Part shown: one piece after another, positions 14,201 to 26,200 of the stretch
Layout: each line of letters begins with the position of its first letter
Numbering within the stretch: position 1 is the first letter of the stretch
Source of the DNA: Erythrocercus mccallii
Taxonomy: Eukaryota > Chordata > Aves > Passeriformes > Dicruridae
Length of the DNA: 64,000 bases
NCBI GenBank assembly: GCA_013397435.1
Contig: VZRG01001062.1
Coordinates: 62,001-126,000, forward strand
Reading direction: 5' to 3'
Notes under the pieces: generated by a model
The model's database searches: none
Seen by the model: only the letters and a program-made list of their open reading frames with translations
What the model was told of the DNA's origin: nothing
Made by a program: the position numbers and the translations under genes

Positions 14201-17200
14201 CATTTCCCAAAACGGGAAGTAGAATTGATAAAGGTGGATGCTTATCTTCTAATATAGATAGAAAAATAATGACACTATTCCGATATTGTTTCATATTGTG
14301 TGCTGTCACATTGTTCAGAAACAGCTCATTTAAAAAGATTTAATTTTTCAGTAATCAGTGAAGTGATACACAGTTCTGACAAGTAATAGATCACAGGAAC
14401 AAAGCAAAGTGGTTTAAAAAGTAGTTCACATACCTCCAACTGGATAGGAAATTCTAGGCAGATAAAGTACTTCAGATTTCTGGACTTTACCATAGACATA
14501 TTTATGGTATTTCTTTCTTAACTATGGCAGCTTGAGCAGACTGTTTCCTCAATTCTTGTTTTATTTACTGGTGAGTGGAAAGAGACTACTGAGGAATGGC
14601 CAATGAGATGACTATAAAAATTGGCTGATGCAACCATTCAGCATATTTAAAGAAGTAGGAAATGTCATCTGTTAAATCTGTTAAATAATGCATTGAATTT
14701 CAACTCCAGTAATCTAACTCTGGAGGAGTCGATTGCCCTAAAATGGGAGCCCACTACTAGGTTAAAAACAGTCTCAACATCCTGCAGTTTCACTCCTTGT
14801 TTCTTTGCCTCTGCTTTTACAAGCACTGTTGAATTATAGTTGAGACAAAAGAGTGTTTGGAATGGCTGCCTTATCACTCTGAATAGCCACATTTCACTAG
14901 TGAATTACTTAATGTGAATAAGCAGAGAGCAAGAGCACTTAACAAATAGCAGTATGTCAGATCTGATACACAGATTTACAGTATTTTCAGCTGAGTAACT
15001 CATGCTCTCTGCACCTCAGATAAGTCACAGCCTTTCAAAAATATTGCGCTTGAATAATTTCTCACGAGCTGTCTCTTGAGATTACCAATGCAATATCAGA
15101 AGAAGGAAGCCAGCAGGAGGTGGCTTCTGTAGTGCAGGCCATCATCAGTGATAGAAGCATTGGGTTTGGATGCTGCCTGCGGGAATGCCAAGATGCAACT
15201 GGCTATCTGAGTGCTGGTGTGTGACTGCTTTTCTTAATGCAGAGTTATAACCTGGGCACTGATTCTGTGATCCTGAATGCTGAACTGGTATGTGATAGAC
15301 CATCCAGCAGATCTGGGACTGAAAAACACTTTGCCAAAGTAGCCCAATCAGGGAATAAGGGGTTTATGTTAGCTCTCTGCCTCTCTAGCGGCTTTATTTT
15401 GGCTGATACAATGGGCGCTACCTGATGTAGCACAAACCTAGAGTCATACAAAAGTGGGAGATACTTGAGCAAAGCCAAGTCTTTCCAGAACAGAGTAAAA
15501 CCATTGAAGATGTTTTAATATATTTGAATCAACACTATGAATTTAAAATAAAGTGCATGATCTGATTTTGATCTAATTTGCAGAACAGTAGAGTGCTGCC
15601 AGTCCTACCATGACCTCACAGAATCATTCCATAATTTCAACAGAAGACCAAAGTAAAAGCAACAGAAACATCACACTGACTGAACTCTTTATTGTTTAAC
15701 CTGGATAAGCTTTTCTCCCTTCTACTGCCAAACACAAAAGAATGGACTGTAGAAACTTAGAGGCCTTCACACCTAAGCATAAAAACAATATATAGGTGAA
15801 GTGAAATACAGATCCTGAAATTTAGTATGGGCTTTGCCAAAGGTGTCATCGGGACTGAGTGAAGCCTTGGAGATGGTAGCTTCCCTGTATATCAGTTCTG
15901 CACACATGTCCAGGTAAAGAGTAAAACATTGTTTCACTACCTAGATAAGCTGTAGCTTTACAGCTACAGATTTTACTATCTGTTGATGATTGAAGTATGA
16001 AAGCCCAAGACAACTTGAGCTTCTTCAGGAATGTGTTATGGTGTGAAAAATTGTCTAGTTTTTTTTAGGATATTATTCTTCTAGAACTGCATTTTGCTTG
16101 CAGCTTCAGCATCTAGAAGACTATCAGTCTTGCTAGCTTTGTATACTAGTGCTGATGAGAGTCTTCAAATATTTTCAGTCTTTGCTGTGCTAATAAATTT
16201 GTAGACAATTCTGAGATGAATCTGAGGGAGAAATCCAGAAAGCCAGTTTGCTGAAGGCCCTATCCGACTTTGAAGGGGTTGAGTAGAAAGGATTGAATCA
16301 GACTTTAGAACATTAACATGTGCACTTACGTGTATCCCTTTTATGGCAGGAAAAAAGAATCCCCAACAGTTGTGCCATGCCAGAATAGTAAAGAACTGCA
16401 TTGGATTTGGCCCCCTGCAGACACTGCTGTGTTCCAGCAGTCTCTCATAGTAGGCATAGGGCATGTCCCCACCCATGGCAACCATGGAGCTCTGCCCTTG
16501 GCACTACTGACTCTGCAGTATTTTGTCTTGTCACTAAGGATTACTGTAGAAAGCTTAAGACTCTGGAATTCTTCATGAGCTTATCCAGCTGTTGGTGCAA
16601 CTAGTGTTGTATGAGAAAGTAGTGACATGTAGAGGAGGTTTTTGAATGAAGAACAGAATAATACAGACAGAGAGTGGTGTGTGCATTAAGACTGTAATTG
16701 TTTCACTGGAGTATTTGAAAGAAAACCCACTAATGAAATATTCAACTGAAAAAATAAATTTATCTTCATCCATCAAATATAATTTACAGCCTTTTAAGAT
16801 TTACTTCTGCTTGTATCATCCCTGTACATGATAGATATCACAAATAAATTTTATTTTTAATTCTATTGCTTATTCAACTCCAAATCAAGAGCCAAATTCT
16901 TCCTGTCACCAGTGTATTAATTCATCTATCATTATTATCCTGACTTTATTATACCGTCTACCAATTATTATGCTGACTGTTTTTAAAGACTTTGACTTGC
17001 CCATAACTTACCTGATTGATGCTAATGGATATACTCTGGTCATTTCACCAACTTCCTTGATAGTGCTATTGAGTCACTGGGATCATCTGTATTCAGGGAT
17101 GCAAACAACTTTGGTAAAAATGAAACATGGAAATGAATCATCACCAGTAGCTGGCTGTCTATGAAAACTATTCCAAGCTCTGGAAGTAGTTCTGTTCTCT

Positions 17201-20200
17201 TATAAATGGATACAGATGCATTCTGCCAGGTCAGCATTAGCATATATGTCATGCATTTAGGTCCCTTCAAGATTTGTTCACATTAATTAAATGAATCATC
17301 TGTGCCTGTGTCACCATTGCTGAGCCTGGAAGCAAACAGGCACTGAAAAGTAGGTTACTATTTGAAGCTCTTTCAGTGGTGTTTACAACAGTGTTTACAG
17401 ATTGTGCTTGAAGATGCCAGCAGTAATGTAAAATCAGATTTACATTTAGATCATTGAGATGCTGTGAGACTATGAATGTGTCAGCTGATTCTAGGTAACT
17501 TTCATTCCGATCTGTGTCTTGTGAGAGTGAATCTTCAGGAGGCAGCTGTGTAAAATCTGTATAAATGAGAGGAGAATCCTAATGACTTATTAGTGACCAG
17601 AGCCAAAATTGATGATACACTGCTTAACCCAAGAAGACTTATTATGTTAATATGTTGCTGTGATTTTCTTTATCATACCACTTTTGCTCTTTACTCTCCC
17701 TCCATTTCTATATTTCTATGGAAATAATTAATTAAATCTTGTTGATTTTTAATGCCTGAGAAAATACCCGCTGAAGCTTTTCCATTGGCAGGGGCATTTT
17801 AAGGATCAGCATGGTACAGATTTTCCAGTGTCCAATAAGATGTGCTATAATGCTGGAGCTCTTCTCTTAATGAGAAATTAAAAGGATCTCTCTCTCCTGT
17901 ACTACTCCTTCTTTGCATTAAATGTGTAGGAACAAAACAATCATATCTCTTGCCACTGTAACAAGTGGGACAGACATTGACAAATGGCTGGTGGGGTAAG
18001 TAGAGAGATGTAATGACTTTGCATCTAGAGCAAGTCAGTTTCCTCCTAGATATCATAAGTCCAGAGAGATGGAATCGCACCCTAAAAAGGAAATAATTGA
18101 AGAAGACACTGGGAAAATAATACACATACTAACTCGTTCTATTGATCATGGTTCTTAACAACTCTCTGGGTCCATCTATAACAGTATTTGTGTTCCATTC
18201 AACACAAATTTCAAAGCAAATCAACACTGATTTCAAAGCAAATCTCCTGCTCTCGTACTAAAGACACTGCCTGTCAGTCTAGAAGTGCATGAGCTCAATT
18301 GCTCTCAGCAGAAGGGAAGTGAACAGATGTGCTCCAGGAATGCACCAAGCGCTTTTCAGACAATAAATGGGAGTTGAATCTAGGGCACCAGCAAGGTAAA
18401 ATCCTTGCAACATGTCTGGATGTGGTAGTCAGGTGCACAGCACCAGCTACTTTGCTCTCTAGTTCCACTCACATTGTATCATATATCTTCGTAATGCAGA
18501 CATGGCCAAGACATTCCAGAGGTTAGGAAACATCAGCCTCCACAAAGCCTCCTTTCTGCAGCTGACAAGTGCTATTTTTCCCCAGTATACTAGGGATCAT
18601 CAATCATTCCTGGTGTTCAAACTTTCTGATTGTAACTCCTTTTTAGGAATACACCGAACAGACAACCATTTCTTCTAACAGTCCTAATTAATTTCTAGAG
18701 GAAATTTTAAAAGTTTTTCCCTCTGGAGGTTTGGACTCTTTTCCAAAGCCTCTAACTCAGGGGGGTTTTCAATCTGGGATTCTTCCAGATGCAAGGGCAG
18801 CGTTGGGTTCACTACTTCATCCTTACAGTGGAGGACCTCCTCATCTTTCCTATAAAGGAAAGCCCTTGCATACCTAGCTGGTAGGGATCAGATACCACAT
18901 TGATAAGATGGGATCAGAAGGGCCAGATTTCTAGGGCCAGGCCCTCAGTGAGAAACAGGATATTCCTAAAGGCATTTCATTTTTCTGAGGCAATCTGCCA
19001 TCTCCTCTGTGGAGTGTGCTGTGTTGTGTATCATCTCAAGTTCTAAGAGTCATTTTGCACCAAGCTGATGTGATAAACAGGGCAATGCACTGGTAATTAC
19101 TGGCTTGGACTAATCAGAGAATAGAGATTTAATTTCTTGTTTGTCACCTGTTCATCCACTGACTGCTGTAGATCATATATAAATTGGGGTCTGCCCATTA
19201 CTTGCAAGAGTTTTGTTCCCTACATTTTATATAATGCATTTTACTTGAATTTTGGTTGTGGATCAAATGAAAACTTCAAATTCTAGTAATCACTTAAATA
19301 AATTGTTGTGAATTGTTTTTAACAGGTGTCCTGTTGTCTGCTGTTATCCAAATGAACACATAAAGAGTCACTTAACAAAGTTTTCTTCTTGGGCTTTAGA
19401 CTTGAAACTGTAGCTGTTCTTGTAGATGAGCTAGCAGCTGTGTTGACATCCATTACTTCCTTTGAGATTTTTTTATTTGAGTAAGAGAAGGGCTTAGACA
19501 GAGTCACAAACCACTTCCATTAAGCCATTGTCAAGTTTGGTGGACCTCTGAGCAGCTGGAGAGGTTAAAGCTTTGGAAGTTAAGTCATGACATTAGTTAA
19601 AAAACTGCCAGAAATTATATTTTCACTTTATTTTTTGACTGTCAAAAAGGAGCCCATTTATGTAAACTTCAATGAACTCTTCTACAGTTAGTCTCAGTGT
19701 AAAATTTAGTTTAGTGACTTTGTATACCAGCAGTTTCCATGAAGTTCTTGACCACTCTTGCAGGGTGTGCACTAGTGCTTGTGATTCAAAGAACTTGAAC
19801 TTTGGTGGGGAAGAATGAAAACAACCAATGAACAAGTCCACAAGGTGAGCTGTGGCCCCAGTGAAAACATATAGGGTAAAGAGTGCTGGTTTAGATTATG
19901 AAAGAAAATACCCAGTAGTCAATACCAGATGAAAAAGATAAAAGAATCTGGCTTCAGGTAATGACCATCAAAAAAATCCAGAAGTCTTTTAAAAGTAGTG
20001 TACTTGGGCTTATTATGCTAAAAGTTTTGTATTTTTTCTTTTTGTCTGTGCCTGTGCATATTATACTTGTTTAAATATGAAAGCTGAACTTATGAGTTAA
20101 TTCTGTAACATTGAGTTGTAAGAATAAGAAAAGTTCCAAATAACGGAAGATTTACAGTAAAAATTGTAATAGTAACATCAAAAAATGTCAGCAGACTTGT

Positions 20201-23200
20201 TCTTAAAATGCAGCTCTTTTGGTTATCAATGACGAAGTGTCTGAGCACATGTTAGAAGCTTCATCAAAATTTCTTCCTCCTGAAGACAGTTAATTTTTAT
20301 CTCTCTTGTGATTTTGCAGCCTCCTTTTTTACCCCTCCTTGGGATGAATTATTAATCACAACATCCCTGAGTGTGAACCCAAGGGTACTGCAGAATTTAT
20401 AATCAGTGTCTTTTTGGTTGGTTGGTTGGTTTTTTGTTTGGGGGGGGTTGGGAGTTTGGTGGGGTTGTTTTGTTTTCCTTTGTTTGGGATTTTGGATTTG
20501 GTATTATTTAAACTTAGATATGAAGCTTGTGCTTTCATTTTCACAAACTGGCCACTGTGTGATAATTACCAAATATTAGGCAAGGCAAGGAAAGGATTTA
20601 ATTTATTCCATAGGTAATGTATTACTGCTTTACGTTAGTTATGTTGGATAAGACCATGAAACACAGAGTATTTCTCTTCCAGATGGACAGGATAGCAAAG
20701 GCCAAGCAGGATAGTAAAGGCCAAGGCTTTGAACGGTATAAATGCAATCAATATTTTGTAGCTAAGGTACATGGTCTGGCACTTGTCAGAAAAGATAGTG
20801 AAGGATGAGAGGGAAACTAGGATTTGATGGTGATTTGCTTCCACTTCCAAAGATTACATTCCAATCATTAAATATCACAAGAAACATGTTTTCAAAAGTG
20901 ATGGTTGTTTTTGAAAATGCATTTGTAAGTCTCCAAGTTCTCAAACCAAGGTGTTTTGCTGGGATCCCTTTATTCACAGGGCTAAAGGTCCATTTATTCT
21001 ACAAACAAGGATTCCTTTTGGATTTTCAGTGTGGATGGCATGAGCCTGAGTCAGAGATTGCCTTAGAAAAATCTTGCCCGATAAGAATTAAATTAGATGA
21101 GAGCAATAGCAGGAGCAACTTCTTAGATAACAGAAAACTGAATTATGTAAAATTATCACTGTTTTACGAGCTGTGTCCAGCTCATTTCAGTGAGCTCACT
21201 TTTGATCTCAAACTGCAGTTGCTTCCAAGTGGCAAAGCCTTTGAGCTCTGCCACAGGATACTTCTGGTCTTAAAGGCTTAATTTTGTTTCCAAAATGCTG
21301 CTGGTTTTATGCATAAGAACATCCTCCTAGAGGAAACATTTGGGAACTGTGGTCATGGACCAGGACCTGATCCCAGGACAGTCTTGGTATATCAAAATGC
21401 AGTGATTTAGCAGGTGATGAAATCTGAACACAATTGAATTTTACACTTTTTGTGGAATATCCTGGTGTTTGTATGTCTTGAGACACAGCTGTTTAAGGGA
21501 AAAGGGACATTTTTTTGGCTGATTCCAATACATCTTGCTCCTTGGGTCCATACTCTATGCTCAGGCGCTGGTTATTACTCTGGAAAAAGTCAATACGTTT
21601 CCTGTGCAAGGAAGGAACTGTCAGACTTGGTTCCACATGACACTATGAAAATAAATTTACATGCTTATTTTGATTTGCTTCAGAGTTGCTCCACAAGACA
21701 ATACATTATTGACCTCAGAAGATTCAGATCATTAAACCTACATTTTACTTGTTGCTTGTGGACAGTTCACTCTTTACCTGTGTGTGTGCATGCTCCACCT
21801 CACAGACACTTTTAAAATCTATGAGTCAGCAGCATAAAAATGGAGAATTCATCAAATGGCAAATTGCTCTATGTTACAATAATTCATGTTAAAGTTATTT
21901 CCCCTCTTCTGCTTTCAAGCGTCATGAACTGGCAGTTACTCAAGGTTTTTAGCAGGTGAAACAGTAATAGTAAGACAACTTATTTTTTAAGGCAACTTTC
22001 CATATACATGAGGAATTCAGGTTCTCCTGTTTGGTGCATTTATCTTAATTGGTAGCCCGTTGCAAAGATGTAGAAGAAAACGAGAAGAAAATAACACTTT
22101 AGCTCTTGTTTGAATTGTACTTCTCTGATTATTTGCATTTTTGCAGGATGTGATTAACAGAATATAGCACTCATGTTGGTTTCACTTGAAGCTGTTTAAA
22201 CTAAGCATCTCTGAATTAGACCATGATTCAATAGAGCAAATGATTTAGGGCTTTAACTCCAGGCCTTGATAACCCAGAAAATGATTCTGTTGTGAAGATT
22301 GGGTTTGGCAGGGGGAAAGCTAGAAAAATCCTTTCATCCATCTCAATATTCACTTACTATGGAAATTGTGGAAGTTGTCTTCCAGATCAATACTGACCTC
22401 TCAGGTGAACAGTGGTTTGACAGTTTTCCTACTATTGTGCACCACAGCACAAATGTGCTTTTCTGATTGATGATATTCTAGTAGTAGAGGATGTTTGGAA
22501 AAATTATTGACACCTGTGAAAAAAATTATTGAGACCAGCTCCATGCCTGAATTTAGCTAGTCTAGGGGAAAGCAAAACCAGGTTACCTAATATATTTGTT
22601 CTTCACTACTATTTTTAAATTGAGCTTTGGGACATCTAGACATCTCCAGATGCCCTAATGCTCCCATGCTTGTTCCTGTAACCTTAAAATAACCTGTAAC
22701 CTCCTTGCTCCTACCCTAGATTTGCATGCACACAGTCTCAATAAGCTTACTGAAACATTACTTATGAATAGATGTTCTTATGACTAGACCAGCTGAGACA
22801 GCAGTCAACACATTTCAATGCACTTGGTGACAGGAGCAGTTTTAGATGGTGCTGTTCCTCTTTTTTCCAGTATTGTTTGTGACAGTAGCCTGGGCCGTGG
22901 CTTGCCTTCTGGTTGAGCTCTTTGTGAAACTGTGGAGTGAACCAGGTTAGGAGACAGATCCAGATAAATAGTGTTTTCAGAGTTCTCCCCTTTTAAGCTG
23001 GGGCATAGATGAACAGAAAAGGAGAGATTTCAAAAAATCTATCTGAAAAGTGTCTCTGAAAAGAGTGATCATGTATCCTTCACCTCACTAGATCCTCACG
23101 TCTCTATGCTGAGGTGTGACTCACAGCTGTAGTACTCTGTGTTGCTGTGGCCCAGCCACCAGCTTATTGATCTGTGCTCTTCTTTTATTTCAGCAGTTCA

Positions 23201-26200
23201 GCTTTGTCTCCCTGCCCACGGATGTCCTGGAAATAGAAGTTAAAGACAAATTTGCAAAGAGCCGACCTATCATCAAACGTTTTCTGGGAAAACTCTCTAT
23301 GCCAGTTCAGCGCCTCTTGGAAAGACATGCCATAGGGTAAATTTTGCTGCTTACATTGTTTAACGAGTGTGTTGATGTTCTGAAGTCCCTGGTAATATAT
23401 CATTTTTGCGATATAATGATGTTGAGAGGAAGTTATTAAACTGACAGTTGTCTGATAAATGGTGTTGGTTTTAATTAGAATTTATAGGACTGTGGGCCAG
23501 ACTGAATTCCCTCTATAACCCTATGCTTGGCATTTTGAAAAGTGAGAGCTGGTATTTAGGAAAGAAGACTTTTTTTGTGTATCATGGCTGCAAATTTGGA
23601 GAGTGCAATATTTTCAATTTGAATATTCTTTTAATGTTATCAGCAGGCAGTTTCCTTGTTTCAGGGAATTACCTATGGGCTAAAAACATGCCAGATCTGT
23701 TCCTCCTCTTTTTAATTTCTGGAAAGGGGAAATATTATAAAATATATATGTGGCATGTTGTAACTAATGCTTTCTGACCCTACCCTGCTGCCAAGGAACA
23801 ACCTTGAGCTCACAAGCGCTGCCCTGCTTCCCCATTGCATGAAAGTCCTGAGAAAGTGTATGCTGCCAAAATAACAAAAACCAATTTAAGGAAGATGGAT
23901 AGTAATCAGAAAAAGCCAAAAGGTTGTCTCTAAGCCTGTAAGAGCAAGGGAGAAAAAGAATCGTCTTCCGAGGGAAGCATGCACAATGCACTTTCCAAGA
24001 AGGCATTTCTGATAATTGGATCTCAATTCAGCAGAACAGCGGGAAGATGAGCTTGTTGGAAGTGTTTTTGAACAGCTGGTTTAGAAATTGGCTGTGATAT
24101 TGACAGCTGAATCTACCAGAAGGGACCAAGCTACCTCCCTGTTTCTCAAGTAGAGAAGATAGAGTAGCTTTTTAGAAACCAGATGGATAAGAACAGCTTG
24201 AGGAAGGTAGAACCCTGGAACTGGTATCACTGCCTTTCCTCTGTATGAGAAGATTTTTCATCATCTTCTGATTATAACTTCCTATTTTACTTCCTTGTTG
24301 TAAACACTGTCTATCTAAGTATATACTTTGCCAAGAGCAGTGCCTCCAACCTGCAGTAGATCTGGCTCAGTTTTAATACCATAGTGGCATTTAAACCTCA
24401 GGCAAGCTCAGTGAGAAGTATGCACACAAGTTCAGAGAGGTCGTACACAAATCTTGAGGTCATCTCATTTATATGAGTTTCTGATGCATGTGAAACTATG
24501 CTATCAAGCATATTTGGCTCAACTGGAAGTGAAGTATGTTTCTTTCAGAAGATATATAAGTATTACTATTTTGTGAACCCGTTACACTTAAGAAATGCTT
24601 TGCAAAGATTGATTCAGCCTCATTGTGGGCAGCTGGGAAGTTAATCTCTTCTATAGTTTCATTCTGTTCTGAGGGGTGGATGAAGTGTGGCAAAGGGAGG
24701 GACCTGCACAAGGACAGAATGGAGTCATTGATCAACCTTGTCAGGAAGGTGTTCTCCTGATATTTCAGCTTCATAGAGGTAAGAGGGGTGGAAAGAGATG
24801 AAGAGCAGTCACTCAGCCAGTTTAGAGAGAGAAGGTGGTATGCAGGGATTGGCCTGCACAGGGTTTTGTAAACAAGAACAGGAAAGCTGAATTTTATGGA
24901 CATGGAAGGGAAGAAAATACAGAAATTCAAGGTTCTACAAAAAGGTAGATGGTCAGATCTGCAGGGAAGCAATCTTGTAACAATAGCTGAAGTGGGAGTT
25001 GTTTGCTTCCCATGTCGCTATTTTCATACCCATACTGCAGGAGTTTCATTCCCACCATTCTCTCTATATTTATACATATGTGCTTGTGTATCCCAGCAGC
25101 CTGTCTTACTCACTTACTCAGCTGTTCCATTGTAATTGAAGACATTGTCCTCTCCTCTGCCATTCGTTCTCCTGTATGCAAGTCAACATGCCCTCATGGC
25201 TGGGATAAATAGCCTTTATATATTTTATTATGTATTTTTGTAGGACACAGCACATTTATCTCTGCACAGTAAACATAGTCTGTAGGTTATAGTCTATTGT
25301 GACAATATTTGTTTTTTTTCAGGGACAGGGTTGTAAGCTACACTCTGGGGCGCAGACTTCCTACAGATCATGTCAGTGGCCAGCTGCAGTTCCGATTTGA
25401 GATAACTTCTTCCATCCATCCAGGTAATTCTCAGTCCTAACCCATCACTTATGTAGATTTAGAGAATTTTTTTTTCTTTTTTTTTGCATTCTTTCTCTTC
25501 AGAAATCTGCATTAATTCCTGACTGCTCTGGGGCTTTTGGTACAGTCATGAGCAAAGGGAGATGCATAAAGTCCTGCATCACAGGATGCATTGTGAGTCA
25601 CAATTTCTTCCCTCTTTCCCCTTAGGACAGTGCTACTGGTGTCTCATATTCCCCTGTTCTTGGCTGTTCCAAATACTCCACCACATCACTGAGAGGGAAG
25701 ATAGAGGAAAACTAAAGTCTCATCTGCTTCTCTATCACCTGTCCTAGTGAAAGTGTTATATGGGCTGTTACTTGTAGAGTCATCTGCATTTGGGCACTTA
25801 TAAGTAAAAATGGAGAATGTAATAGCAAAGATGATTAGAAAATTTCTCAGTTTATTTTTAATGAAAAAGTAAAAAAAATTAATTCTATGTTCCACTTCTT
25901 CCCTCTCTTTTGGTTTGGTTTTGGTTCATGTTCTCTTGTAGTTATTTGGAAGTGATTGTCATAATGCTCTAAGGCTGAACCTTGGTTTTCGTGTCACGGT
26001 CTCAACAGTACTTCTCAGGGACTCTTTGCCTCAGGGGCTCTCTGCCCTCTCTGCTACAGTTTGTCAAGCCAACAGCAGCTGCATTAGTGGCTGGAAATCA
26101 TTGCTTTTCACTTGCTGTAAAACCTTGGCTGTTTGGATGGCATTAAAGAGCCCAGGTTGTTTGACATTTGAGAGGAGATGGAACAGATGAGGATCACGTC

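Larger units (their letters stand above)
11553..23193. other. HECW1: Intron 2 (11.6 kb), the largest in the window
   Basis: It splits the C2 domain. It contains small tandem duplications (18200-18243 and 20688-20725), a GGTT/poly-G stretch at 20415-20464, and an AT-rich, homeodomain-site-rich segment near 12030-12300. The longest open frame (20805-21281, 158 codons) is what chance allows at this scale. No other gene is visible. Confidence 0.8.

Noticed and set aside
20805..21281. 158-codon open frame in intron 2
   Set aside because: It shows no recognisable domain, no repeat-derived origin and no splice logic; one frame of this size is expected by chance in 64 kb of six-frame sequence.
24496..24972. 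158-codon antisense open frame in intron 3
   Set aside because: It has no family resemblance and no promoter or splice context, and is consistent with chance.
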